Assembly: GCF_033343995.1 (NCBI RefSeq)
Contig: NZ_CP137573.1
Coordinates: 6,729,001-6,793,000 of the forward strand
Reading direction: 5' to 3'
From: Streptomyces sp. HUAS YS2
GTDB lineage: Bacteria > Actinomycetota > Actinomycetes > Streptomycetales > Streptomycetaceae
DNA: 64,000 nucleotides
A program made the position numbers and the translations under genes. Under the pieces are notes generated by a model. It ran no database searches. It saw only the letters and a program-made list of their open reading frames with translations, and had not been told where the DNA came from. This document shows, piece by piece, positions 46,607-55,876 of this stretch; positions within the stretch are counted from its first letter, which is position 1; every line of letters begins with the position of its first letter.

Positions 46607-47857
46607 ATGCAGCAGCACGCCGTCGTCATCGGGGGCGGCATCGGCGGACTCACCACCGCCGTCGCACTCCACCAGCAGGGCCGGCCGGTCACCGTCCTGG
46701 AACGGGCCGCCTCCCTCGCCCCCGTCGGGGCCGGCATCGGCCTGGCCCCCAACTCCCAGCGGGCCCTGGACGTCATCGGCCTCGGCGACCGCGTCCGCGA
46801 GCTCGCCGCCTGGCAGGGCGACGGCGGGATGCGCACCCCGTCCGGCCGCTGGCTGGTCCGCCTCGACGCCGCGGCGGTCGCCGCGCGCTTCGGCGGCGCG
46901 CTCGTCCTGCTCCACCGCGCCGCCCTGGTCGACCTGTTGGTCTCCGCGCTCCCCGAGGGCACCGTCCGCACCGGCGTGACGGCCTCGGTCGCCGACCCGG
47001 GCGACGACGAGCGTCCGGCCGTGGTCGCTCTGGGCGACGGGGAGACGATCGAGGCCGGTCTCGTGGTCGCCGCCGACGGCATCCACTCGGCCGTCCGCCG
47101 CGGCCTCTTCCCCGACCACCCGGGGCCCGAGTACTCCGGCTTCACCACCTGGCGCGTCGTCGTCCCCGCCCCCGACCGGCCCTTCGCGCCGCACGAGACC
47201 TGGGGCCGTGGCCGCCTGTGGGGCACCCAGCCGCTCAAGGACGGCCGGATCTACGCGTACGCCATGGCCGTGGCCCCCGCCGGGGACCGCGCCCCCGACG
47301 ACGAACGGGCCGAGCTGCTGCGGCACTTCGGCGACTGGCACGACCCGATCCCCGCGATCCTCGCCGCCACGTCGCCCGAGGGCGTGCTCCGCCACGACGT
47401 GCACCACCTCATCACGCCGCTGCCCGCCTTCCACCGCGGCCGGGTGGCGCTGCTCGGCGACGCCGCGCACGCGATGGAGCCCACCCTCGCCCAGGGCGGC
47501 AACCAGGCCATCGAGGACGGCATCGTGCTCGCCCACCACGCCGCCGGCAGACTGCCGCCGAGCCGGGCGCTCGCCGGGTACACCGCCGACCGGCTGCCCC
47601 GCACCACAGACATCGTCCGCAAGGCCGCCCGCGCCGGCCGGCTCACGACGATGTCCTCCCGGCCCGGCGTCGCCGTCCGCGACGTCCTCGTCGCCGCCGT
47701 CTCGCGCTTCGGCCCCGGGCTCGTGCTGCGCGGTTTCGACGGCATCGCCGACTGGTCCCCGCCGGGTGCGACGTATGCTGCGGACAGGCGGGACCTGCGG
47801 GAACAGCGGGAGCTGCGGGGCCCTCAGGACCTGCGGGGACATGACGTGACGAAGTGA
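46607..47857 (+). CDS. FAD-dependent monooxygenase (UbiH/PHBH-like)
   Basis: A 416-residue group A flavoprotein monooxygenase. The FAD Rossmann motif is VVIGGGIGGLTTAVALHQQG (residues 6-25), the mid motif is VVAADGIHSAVRRGLF, and the ribityl-binding motif is RVALLGDAAHAMEPTLAQGG. It hydroxylates an aromatic or similar small molecule using NAD(P)H and oxygen. The C-terminal tail repeats LREQRELRG-like segments from a short DNA repeat and is probably disordered. GAGGAGG precedes ATG 46607. It is controlled by the divergent TetR. The next gene begins 13 bases after its stop. Confidence 0.88.
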   Translation: MQQHAVVIGGGIGGLTTAVALHQQGRPVTVLERAASLAPVGAGIGLAPNSQRALDVIGLGDRVRELAAWQGDGGMRTPSGRWLVRLDAAAVAARFGGALVLLHRAALVDLLVSALPEGTVRTGVTASVADPGDDERPAVVALGDGETIEAGLVVAADGIHSAVRRGLFPDHPGPEYSGFTTWRVVVPAPDRPFAPHETWGRGRLWGTQPLKDGRIYAYAMAVAPAGDRAPDDERAELLRHFGDWHDPIPAILAATSPEGVLRHDVHHLITPLPAFHRGRVALLGDAAHAMEPTLAQGGNQAIEDGIVLAHHAAGRLPPSRALAGYTADRLPRTTDIVRKAARAGRLTTMSSRPGVAVRDVLVAAVSRFGPGLVLRGFDGIADWSPPGATYAADRRDLREQRELRGPQDLRGHDVTK

Positions 47858-47870
47858 CAGGGAGACCCTC

Positions 47871-48776
47871 GTGAGGATCGGCTGCATCGGGCTCGGCGAC
47901 ATCGCGCAGAAGGCGTACCTGCCCGTCCTCACCACCCTCCCGGGCGTCGAGCTCCACCTCCAGACCCGCACCCCGGAGACGCTGGACCGGGTCGCCGACG
48001 CCCACCACGTCCCCGTCGCCCGGCGCCACCGCGACCTCGACTCACTGCTCGCCGCCGGCCTCGACGCCGCGTTCGTGCACGCCTCGACGGCCGCCCACCC
48101 CGAGATCGCCGGCCGGCTGCTCCGGGCCGGGGTGCCGACGTACGTGGACAAGCCCCTCGCGTACGAACTCGGTGAGTCCACCACGCTGGTGGAGCTCGCC
48201 GAGGAGCGTGGCACCAGCCTCGCCGTGGGCTTCAACCGGCGGCTCGCGCCCGGCTACGCGCAGTGCCTCGACCACCCGCGCGAGCTGATCCTCATGCAGA
48301 AGAACCGGATCGGCCTGCCCGAGGACCCGCGCACCTTCGTCCTCGACGACTTCATCCATGTCGTCGACACGCTGCGCTTCCTGCTCCCCGGCCCCGTCGA
48401 GCACACCGACGTGCGCGCCCGCCTCCGCGACGGACTGCTGCACCACGTCGTGCTGACGCTCTCGGGCGACGGGTTCACCGCGATCGGCATCATGAACCGG
48501 CTCAGCGGGTCCACCGAGGAGATCCTGGAGGTGTCGGGCCAGGACACCAAGCGTCAGGTGGTCAACCTGGCCGAGGTCATCGACCACAAGGGCCAGCCCA
48601 CCGTACGGCGGCGCGGCGACTGGGTCTCCGTCGCCCGCCAGCGGGGCATCGAGCAGGCCGTGCACCTCTTCCTCGACGCCGTGCGCGACAAGCGCACCCT
48701 CAGTGCCCGCGACGCGCTGCTCACCCACGAGCTGTGCGAGCACGTGGTGCGCCAGTGCCTCGCGCAGGCCTCCTGA
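47871..48776 (+). CDS. Gfo/Idh/MocA family oxidoreductase
   Basis: A 301-residue NAD(P)-dependent sugar- or inositol-type dehydrogenase. The Rossmann motif is GCIGLGDIAQKAYLP (about 4-18), and the family motif YVDKPLAYE near residue 92 contains the Lys-Pro of EKP. The C-terminal substrate domain follows (FVLDDFIHVVDTLRFLLPGP with a likely catalytic His). Substrate unknown. The GTG start has GGGAGA upstream and it forms an operon with the monooxygenase. Its 3' end overlaps the convergent lnt gene by 56 bases. Confidence 0.87.
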   Translation: MRIGCIGLGDIAQKAYLPVLTTLPGVELHLQTRTPETLDRVADAHHVPVARRHRDLDSLLAAGLDAAFVHASTAAHPEIAGRLLRAGVPTYVDKPLAYELGESTTLVELAEERGTSLAVGFNRRLAPGYAQCLDHPRELILMQKNRIGLPEDPRTFVLDDFIHVVDTLRFLLPGPVEHTDVRARLRDGLLHHVVLTLSGDGFTAIGIMNRLSGSTEEILEVSGQDTKRQVVNLAEVIDHKGQPTVRRRGDWVSVARQRGIEQAVHLFLDAVRDKRTLSARDALLTHELCEHVVRQCLAQAS

Positions 48777-50307
48777 GCGACCCCACGCCCTCCACCGCGC
48801 ACAGCAGCGCCAGTGCGGCGAGCGCCGCGTACACCGGCCAGTCGCCGTACCGGACGTACGCGGTCGTCGTCGTGGACAGCGGTACGGAGTACACGGCAGC
48901 CTCGCTCGCGTCCGTGCCCAGCGGCTCGCCGACGCGCGCGCCGTCCGGGCCGTACACGGCGCTCTGCCCGGTCAGCGTCGCGTGCACCGTCGGCCGGCCG
49001 GACTCCGCGGCCCGCAGTGCCGCCAGCGAGGCGTGCTGCTCCGGCGCCCAGCTGTGCTGGAAGGTGGACGTCGCCGACTGGGCGATCACCACCTGCGCGC
49101 CGTCCCTGACCAGCCTCCGGGTCATGTCGGGGAACGCCGACTCGAAACAGACCAGCGGCCCGACGCGCAGCCCCTCCCGGCCCGGCAGGGTCATCACCAC
49201 GGGCGCCTCGCCGCGCCGGCGGTCCTCTCCGGCCGCCTTGCCGACCGATGTCGCCCAGCCGAGCACGGCGCGGGCCGGGATGTACTCGCCGAACGGCACG
49301 AGGCGCATCTTGTCGTAGCGGTCGCCGGTGGGTCCGTCGGCGCCGATCAGGACGCTGCTCTTGAAGATGCCGGGCCGGTCCGAGCGGCGCGCGTCCACGT
49401 TGACCAGCAGCGGTGCGTCGACCGCCCGGGACAGCGCGGCGAGCCGGTCCGCCAGTTCGGGGTGCGAGGCCAGGTCCATGCCCACGCTGCTCTCGCCCCA
49501 GACCACCAGGTCCACGTCCCGGCCCACCAGCTCGCGGGTCAGCTCCTCGCCCCGGGCGAACCGCCGGTCCGCGCCGCCCGGTCCGTCGAACACCCCCGGC
49601 TGGACGACGGCGATCCGGACGTGCTCCGAGGTCCGTGGGGGCGCCACCCACAGCCAGACCAGACTCGTGGTGACCGCGCACACCAGCAGCCCCACCAGTG
49701 CGGTGATCCGCACGGCGCCCGCCGACACCAGCAGCGTGACCGCAGTGTTCACCGCCACTACCAGCAGCGTCACCAGCCACACTCCGCCCACCGACGCGAG
49801 CCGCAGTGCCGGTGCGACCTCCCACTGGCTCGCGCCCAGCAGACCCCACGGGCCGCCCAGGCCCTCCCAGGACCGCACCAGCTCGACGATCAGCCAGCCG
49901 GAGGGGATCACGGCGAGCGCGGCCACGGCCCGCCGTACCGACGGTTCGTGGCCCAGCATGGCGCGTACCAGCCAGCCCCAGGGCAGCCAGAGCAGCCCGA
50001 GCAGGGCGGCCACGACGAGGATGAAGACGTGCAGGCTCGGCATCAGCCAGTGGTGCACGGCCAGCATGAACCCGATCCCGCCCAGCCAGCCGTCCAGGGC
50101 GGCCCGGCCGGCCGAGTCCGCCGAGCGGATCAGCAGCATCCACGGCACCAGCGCCACGTACGCGAACCACCACAGCGACGGTTCGGGGAACGTGAGCGCG
50201 GGCAGCGCGCCGGCCGTCACCGCGAGGACGGCCCGCCACCATGGGGAAGCCAGGGCGGTGCGGGCCGTGCTGCGAGCCGTACCGCGGGCCGCCACCGGAA
50301 TCCGCAT
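48721..50307 (-). CDS. lnt: Apolipoprotein N-acyltransferase
   Basis: A 528-residue membrane enzyme that N-acylates the terminal cysteine of lipoproteins, acting outside the membrane. The N-terminal half has about six helices; the C-terminal half is a nitrilase domain with the triad Glu272 (VVWGESSVG), Lys333 (RYDKMRLVPFGEY) and Cys387 (VCFESAFPDM). The spacing is close to that of E. coli Lnt. The ATG at 50307 is preceded by AGGAGGAGGCG at about 12 bases. It overlaps the end of the oxidoreductase gene by 56 bases on the opposite strand. Confidence 0.93.
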   Translation of the reverse strand: MRIPVAARGTARSTARTALASPWWRAVLAVTAGALPALTFPEPSLWWFAYVALVPWMLLIRSADSAGRAALDGWLGGIGFMLAVHHWLMPSLHVFILVVAALLGLLWLPWGWLVRAMLGHEPSVRRAVAALAVIPSGWLIVELVRSWEGLGGPWGLLGASQWEVAPALRLASVGGVWLVTLLVVAVNTAVTLLVSAGAVRITALVGLLVCAVTTSLVWLWVAPPRTSEHVRIAVVQPGVFDGPGGADRRFARGEELTRELVGRDVDLVVWGESSVGMDLASHPELADRLAALSRAVDAPLLVNVDARRSDRPGIFKSSVLIGADGPTGDRYDKMRLVPFGEYIPARAVLGWATSVGKAAGEDRRRGEAPVVMTLPGREGLRVGPLVCFESAFPDMTRRLVRDGAQVVIAQSATSTFQHSWAPEQHASLAALRAAESGRPTVHATLTGQSAVYGPDGARVGEPLGTDASEAAVYSVPLSTTTTAYVRYGDWPVYAALAALALLCAVEGVGSLRRPARGTGAPRARTARG

Positions 50308-50423
50308 GACCGCGACGCCTCCTCCTGCCGACCGCCGGGGGAGCGGTGTCGCCTCCAGTGTGGCGCGCGGGGCGCGCGAGCGAACAGAGGGCGCGACGAG
50401 GGCGGCCGGCCGGATCGAGCGGG

Positions 50424-50870
50424 TCAGCCGGACGGCATACGGCGCCACTTCTCGTGCACGACCACCGAGCGCAGCCGCCAGCCCGCCTCGGTGCGCAGCA
50501 GCCCGAAGGCGTACCGGCCGCCGCAGACGAAGTCACCGCCCGACTCCAGGCTCATCGGGTTCACGTAGTCGGCCCGTACGTCGGCGGTGTCGCCGGGGTA
50601 GCCGCCGAGGTCCTGGAGGCGGATCCGCCGGTTCACGATCAGGTGCTGGCGTACCGGGAACAGCCGCATCGTCTCCGCCAGCCAGTCGGCGACCTCCGTC
50701 GCCGGGCCCTCGATGCCGCCCGAACCGCGGTAGTCGGCGCGGCCGTCCGGGGTGAACAGGGCCCGGTAGTCCGCCCAGTCGCCGTCGTCCACGGCCGCCG
50801 CGTATCCGGTGACCACCTCGTCGACGGCCATCCGGTCCATCACGGTCGCGAGATCCACGCGCTGCGTCAT
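50424..50870 (-). CDS. SnoaL/NTF2-like nuclear transport factor 2 family protein
   Basis: A 148-residue cone-shaped-fold protein: DRMAVDEVVTGYAAAVDDGD at the N-terminus, WADYRALFTPDGRADYRGSG, VNRRIRLQDLGGYPGDTADV in the middle, and LLRTEAGWRLRSVVVHEKWR at the end. Stand-alone NTF2-like proteins include isomerases, hydrolases and binding proteins; function here is open. The ATG at 50870 is the first in the folded frame. Upstream frames are GC-rich artefacts. Confidence 0.78.
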   Translation of the reverse strand: MTQRVDLATVMDRMAVDEVVTGYAAAVDDGDWADYRALFTPDGRADYRGSGGIEGPATEVADWLAETMRLFPVRQHLIVNRRIRLQDLGGYPGDTADVRADYVNPMSLESGGDFVCGGRYAFGLLRTEAGWRLRSVVVHEKWRRMPSG

Positions 50871-51244
50871 CGCCACAGTGTCGGCCCCCGGGCCCGCGGG
50901 GCCAAGAGCCGTGCAGCGCCCCGTCGGCCGGGTCGCGCCCCGGGCCGCTGTTTCGCACGGGGTGTGAAGGGCGCACGGCGACCGGTGCCGCGCACACGCT
51001 CGTGGTGGTGGGCCGAGGCGCGGGAGGATCGGCAGGTCCGTTCGGGCGGGGCGCACCTGGGGCCGCCGGGAGACCCCCCGAGTCCGGCGACCCGTCCCCC
51101 TCCGGCGCGGAGAACCGGTTCCCGCCCGTTCGCGACGCGAGCCCGGCCGCCCGCCGCCCCGCCCCCCGGTGCCCGGCGGCGGCCGGGCCCGCCCAGTGGT
51201 CGCGCGGAGGCGCGGGGGTCGGTCGAGCCCGACTCGCGCGTGGG
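50871..51244. other. Intergenic region, no gene seen
   Basis: 374 very GC-rich bases between two minus-strand genes. It contains the promoter region of the SnoaL-like gene and the 3' side of uppP. Long plus-strand frames here are shadows of uppP. No RNA gene or repeat is apparent. Confidence 0.55.
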
Positions 51245-52120
51245 TCAGTCGCCCGACTCGCCCGCGTGCGGGCTCAGGACGTCGGCGCCGACGAGGATGA
51301 AGAGCAGGACGCCGAGGGCGATCCGGTAGATCACGAACGGCATGAAGCTCTTGGTCGTGATGAACTTCATGAACCACGCGATCACCGCGTAGCCGACGCC
51401 GAACGCGATGATCGTGGCGAAGATCGTCGGCCCCCAGGACACATGACCGCCCTCGGTCGCGTCCTTGAGCTCGAAGAGACCGGAGGCGAGCACCGCCGGG
51501 ATCGCGAGCAGGAACGAGTAACGGGCCGCGGCCTCACGGGTGTAACCCATCAGCAGACCGCCGGAGATCGTCGCACCGGAGCGGGAGACGCCCGGGACCA
51601 GCGCCATGGCCTGGCAGAGGCCGAAGATCAGGCCGTCCTTCACGGACAGCTCCTGGAGCGTCTTGCGCTCGCGGATGGCGCGGTGCCGGCCGCCGATCTC
51701 GTCGCGCGCCGCCAGCCGGTCGGCCACGCCGAGCACGACGCCCATGACGATCAGCATCGTCGCGGTCAGCCGCAGGTCGCGGAACGGCCCCTCGATCTGG
51801 TCCTTGAGCGTGACGCCGAGGACGCCGATCGGGATCGAGCCGACGATGACCAGCCAGCCCATCTGCGCGTCGTGGTCGCTGCGCATCGCCTTGTTTGTGA
51901 GCGAGCGGAACCAGGCGGAGATGATCCGGGCGATGTCCTTGCGGAAGTAGATCAGGACCGCGGCCTCGGTGCCGATCTGGGTGATCGCGGTGAAGGCCGC
52001 GCCCGGGTCCTCCCAGCCCGCGAACGCCGCGGTGAGGCGCAGGTGCGCGCTGGAGGAGATGGGGAGGAACTCCGTCAGCCCCTGGACGAGCCCGAGGATG
52101 AATGATTCGAACCAACTCAT
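51245..52120 (-). CDS. uppP: Undecaprenyl-diphosphatase
   Basis: A 291-residue membrane phosphatase of the BacA/UppP type that recycles undecaprenyl diphosphate to the monophosphate carrier for peptidoglycan synthesis. Motif 1 is LGLVQGLTEFLPISSSAHL (Glu and Ser residues near 10-28), and motif 2 is VPGVSRSGATISGGLLMG, with the conserved Arg and Ser. About eight helices are present. High expression of such proteins confers bacitracin resistance. ATG at 52120; no strong Shine-Dalgarno sequence. Confidence 0.96.
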   Translation of the reverse strand: MSWFESFILGLVQGLTEFLPISSSAHLRLTAAFAGWEDPGAAFTAITQIGTEAAVLIYFRKDIARIISAWFRSLTNKAMRSDHDAQMGWLVIVGSIPIGVLGVTLKDQIEGPFRDLRLTATMLIVMGVVLGVADRLAARDEIGGRHRAIRERKTLQELSVKDGLIFGLCQAMALVPGVSRSGATISGGLLMGYTREAAARYSFLLAIPAVLASGLFELKDATEGGHVSWGPTIFATIIAFGVGYAVIAWFMKFITTKSFMPFVIYRIALGVLLFILVGADVLSPHAGESGD

Positions 52121-52163
52121 GGGGCTAGGGCCGTCCCGAGTGTGCGCGTGCGGTCATGGGCGG

Positions 52164-52184
52164 GGCGGTCGATGATCGACCGCC
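52164..52184 (-). terminator. Hairpin between the HxlR gene and uppP
   Basis: GGCGGTCGAT (52164-52173) and ATCGACCGCC (52175-52184) form a perfect 10-bp stem, extendable by outer CGGGGCG/CGCCCCG pairing. It lies downstream of the HxlR gene and 44 bases before uppP, so it may terminate the former or act in the uppP leader. Confidence 0.6.
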
Positions 52185-52285
52185 GGTCGCCCCGCAGCGT
52201 ACCGCCCTCGGGTGAATGGCCCGCCGCCCGCCCTGGGCAGGGGCCGGTCCCCGCCCATCGGCCGCAGCTCCGGGCGCGTCGGGGG

Positions 52286-52744
52286 TCAGGCGTCCGCCGG
52301 GCCCGTCGTGGTCCAACCCGGCGCGTCCACGCGGGCGGTCAGGCTCGCCCGGTCCGTGTCTCCTCCGCAGTCGGAGCAGACGACCTTCGGCCTCAGCTCC
52401 GCGCCGCAGCGGTGGGTCAGGACCACCGGCGGCTCCTCGTTGAGGTGTCGGTCGCCCCAGGCCATCAAAGCCAGCAGCACCGGCTGCAGTTCGGCGCCGG
52501 CCGGGGTCGCGCGGTACTCGAAGCGCTGCGGGCGCTCGCTGTACGGGACCTTCTCCAGGATCCCGGCCTCCACGAGGCGGCGCAGCCGCGCGGTCAGGAT
52601 GTCGCGCGGCGCGCCGGTGTTGCGGGCGATCCGGTCGAACCGGTGCACGCCGAGCAGCACTTCGCGCAGGACGAGCAGCGAGTACTTCTCGCCGACCAGG
52701 GCCAGCGTGTCGGCGATGGAGCAGGGGCGGGGCGCGGCCTTCAT
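52286..52744 (-). CDS. HxlR-family transcriptional regulator with C-terminal Cys/His segment
   Basis: A 152-residue regulator. The HxlR winged helix is SIADTLALVGEKYSLLVLRE, then VLLGVHRFDRIARNTGAPRD and RPQRFEYRATPAGAELQPVL. After it comes an extra tail with HRCGAELRPKVVCSDCGG, which could bind zinc or respond to thiol oxidation. The start is likely leaderless (TACCCT ends seven bases upstream on the minus strand). It is divergent from a thiolase gene, with a mirrored GAAAACTGGA repeat between. Confidence 0.87.
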   Translation of the reverse strand: MKAAPRPCSIADTLALVGEKYSLLVLREVLLGVHRFDRIARNTGAPRDILTARLRRLVEAGILEKVPYSERPQRFEYRATPAGAELQPVLLALMAWGDRHLNEEPPVVLTHRCGAELRPKVVCSDCGGDTDRASLTARVDAPGWTTTGPADA

Positions 52745-52779
52745 GGGGACCAGGGTAGGGCAGGACGAAGAGAGGGTTT

Positions 52780-52830
52780 GAAAACTGGATTCACTGGGCT
52801 ATGTTACTCGTGAGTGTTAGTCCAGTTTTC
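52780..52830. promoter_or_regulatory. Mirrored HxlR operator
   Basis: GAAAACTGGA (52780-52789) and its exact reverse complement TCCAGTTTTC (52821-52830) lie on either side of the thiolase promoter region, separated by 31 bases. Such long AT-rich matches are unlikely by chance at this GC content. Confidence 0.75.
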
Positions 52831-52863
52831 CAACCTACGTCGTTCGGTTCAGGAGCTGTGATC

Positions 52864-54033
<1,170 letters not shown>

Positions 54034-54037
54034 GGCG

Positions 54038-54802
54038 TCAGACGGGGGACGGGGTCCGATCCTCCGTGCGGACGCCGGCCGTCCCGGCGGCCGGCGTCTC
54101 CGCCGGGCGCAGGCGGTGGCGCTTGCGCCAGGCCACCGCCGCGCCCGCCACCCCGGTGACCACGATGAAACCGGTCGAGATCAGGAACGCGGGCGACGAC
54201 GGCGAGGACGCCTCGGCGCCCGCGATCACGTACGCCGCCGTGTTCGGGATCGAGCCGAGCCCCGTCGCCAGCAGGAACGGCGTGTACCGCATCCGGGACA
54301 CCGCCGCGCAGTAGTTGGCGGCGGCGAACGGCACCCCCGGGAAGAGCCGGATCGCCAGCATCGAGCGGAAGCCGTGCCGGCTCAGCTGTCCGTCGGCCGC
54401 CCGCAGCCAGCGGCCGCGCAGCAGCGGCCGCAGCGCGTCCTGGCCCAGCACCCGGCCCAGCGTGAAGGAGATCCCCGCGCCGAGGACCGTGCCCACCACC
54501 GCGGCCACCAGACCCGCCTGGACGCCGAACAGCGCCCCCGCCGCGAGGTTCAGGATCGGACGGGGCACGAAGGCCGCCGTGCACAGGCCGTACGCGCATC
54601 CGAACAGCACCACCGCGCCCGCGCCGGCCACCTGGGGCGGCCAGCCCTCGGCGAGCAGCCGCTGCGGCTCGTACAGCAGCACCGCGGTCACCGCGCTCAG
54701 CAGCATCACGGCGAGCAGCGACAGCCGTGACCAGGGCGAGAGCAGCGCCTGTGAGCAGCGGAGAGCGAGAGAGCCCGGCGGCCGGGTGACGGGGTCGAGC
54801 AT
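54038..54802 (-). CDS. VTT/TVP38 (DedA-like) membrane protein
   Basis: A 254-residue membrane protein of the TVP38/TMEM64/DedA superfamily: FVPRPILNLAAGALFGVQAG (helix-loop entering the membrane), GTVLGAGISFTLGRVLGQDA, and the conserved RLFPGVPFAAANYCAAVSRM. Such proteins are linked to lipid scrambling or membrane homeostasis; exact role unknown. TACTCT ends six bases before the ATG at 54802 on the minus strand, so leaderless transcription is likely. It ends five bases from the convergent thiolase stop. Confidence 0.87.
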   Translation of the reverse strand: MLDPVTRPPGSLALRCSQALLSPWSRLSLLAVMLLSAVTAVLLYEPQRLLAEGWPPQVAGAGAVVLFGCAYGLCTAAFVPRPILNLAAGALFGVQAGLVAAVVGTVLGAGISFTLGRVLGQDALRPLLRGRWLRAADGQLSRHGFRSMLAIRLFPGVPFAAANYCAAVSRMRYTPFLLATGLGSIPNTAAYVIAGAEASSPSSPAFLISTGFIVVTGVAGAAVAWRKRHRLRPAETPAAGTAGVRTEDRTPSPV

Positions 54803-54870
54803 CCGGGGAGAGTAACCGACGGGGACATGTGATCGCCGTAATGTCCGTCATCCCCCCTAGTGTGAGCCGC

Positions 54871-55569
54871 ATGACCTTCGCCGTGCCCGACAGCGCCCTC
54901 GCCGACACCGTGCTGGCCCGCCTCACCGAGGTCTACCCGCCGGCCGGAGACCCGTTCCGGGCGCAGGAGATGATCGCGTACATGAAGGGGGCCGCCCCCT
55001 TCCTCGGCATCCGCACCCCCGAACGGCGCGCGCTGTCCCGCACCGTCCTCGACGGCCTGCCCCGGCCGGACGAGCCCGACTGCACGGCCGTGGCCCTGCG
55101 GTGCTTCGCCCTGCCCGAGCGCGAGTACCACTACTTCGCCGTCGACTACCTGCGCCGCCATGTCGGCCGCTGTTCCTCGGAATTCCTGCCGGTCGTCCGG
55201 CGCCTCGTCACCACCGACTCCTGGTGGGACACCGTCGACCACCTCGCCGCCCACGTGGCCGGCGGCCTCGTCGCAGCGGACCCGGCGCTCGCGGCGACGA
55301 TGGACGAGTGGATCGAGGACGACGACCTCTGGGTCGCCCGCACCGCTCTCCTGCACCAGCTCCGTTTCAAGGCCGCCACCGACACCGAGCGTCTCTTCGC
55401 CTACTGCCTGCGCCGAGCCGACCACCCCGACTTCTTCATCCGCAAGGCGATCGGCTGGTCCCTGCGCGAATACGCGAAGACCGCCCCGGGCGAGGTCCGC
55501 GCCTTCGTCGAGCGGAACCGCACCCGCCTCTCCCCGCTCTCGGCGCGGGAAGCCCTCAAGAACCTCTGA
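54871..55569 (+). CDS. DNA alkylation repair (AlkD-like HEAT-repeat) protein
   Basis: A 232-residue all-helical protein of the AlkD DNA glycosylase family, which removes bulky or cationic alkylated bases. Recognisable segments are YMKGAAPFLGIRTPERRALS, REYHYFAVDYLRRHVGRCSS, TTDSWWDTVDHLAAHVAGGL, EDDDLWVARTALLHQLRFKA, and FFIRKAIGWSLREYAKTAPG. The Trp-Trp-Asp and the Arg/Ala-rich helix match the AlkD active region. TAGTGT ends seven bases before ATG 54871, favouring a leaderless start there; the upstream GTG 54829 would overlap the divergent promoter. Confidence 0.88.
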   Translation: MTFAVPDSALADTVLARLTEVYPPAGDPFRAQEMIAYMKGAAPFLGIRTPERRALSRTVLDGLPRPDEPDCTAVALRCFALPEREYHYFAVDYLRRHVGRCSSEFLPVVRRLVTTDSWWDTVDHLAAHVAGGLVAADPALAATMDEWIEDDDLWVARTALLHQLRFKAATDTERLFAYCLRRADHPDFFIRKAIGWSLREYAKTAPGEVRAFVERNRTRLSPLSAREALKNL

Positions 55570-55621
55570 CCGCACCGAAATTCGGTCGACGGCGAGGCGT
55601 CCTTCCGCGAGGATCGTCGAC

Positions 55622-55765
55622 ATGTTCCGGTACGCCTTCCCCGCAGCGCCGTCCGCAGTCGCGGACGCGCCGAAGGCTGCCGTTCTCGCCGCCGCCGCTG
55701 CTGCCGCCCTCGCGGCCGCAGCCGCGGTCACGGCCGCAGCGCCCTGCGACGGCGCGCGAAGCTGA
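55622..55765 (+). CDS. Alanine-rich small ORF upstream of tuf3
   Basis: A 47-codon frame with 24 Ala codons: MFRYAFPAAPSAVADAPKAA at the start, then VLAAAAAAALAAAAAVTAAA, ending PCDGARS. GAGGA lies eight bases before the ATG. It ends 111 bases before the EF-Tu gene and is followed by two mutually exclusive hairpins. It could be a translated leader that senses alanyl-tRNA or ribosome speed, or a hydrophobic peptide, or a chance frame in GC-rich DNA. Confidence 0.4.
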   Translation: MFRYAFPAAPSAVADAPKAAVLAAAAAAALAAAAAVTAAAPCDGARS

Positions 55766-55785
55766 CTCTCCCCGGAACGTCCGGC

Positions 55786-55828
55786 GGACCCCGCAGGGGG
55801 AGGGTCGGTTCCGCCCAGGGGTCCCCCT
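55786..55828 (+). promoter_or_regulatory. Alternative hairpins before tuf3
   Basis: GGACCCC (55786-55792) can pair with GGGGTCC (55818-55824), while AGGGGGA (55795-55801) can pair with TCCCCCT (55822-55828). The two helices share bases 55822-55824, so only one can form at a time, the layout of an attenuator. The ribosome site and start of the EF-Tu gene follow about 50 bases later. Confidence 0.4.
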
Positions 55829-55876
55829 CCGCAGAGGAGACGATTCATCAGGTTCCGGGAAGGAACGACGTCAGCC

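Noticed and set aside
47760..47850. Short GCGGGA-type repeats at the end of the monooxygenase gene as a regulatory array
   Set aside because: They encode the charged C-terminal tail of the protein in frame, and spacing is irregular.
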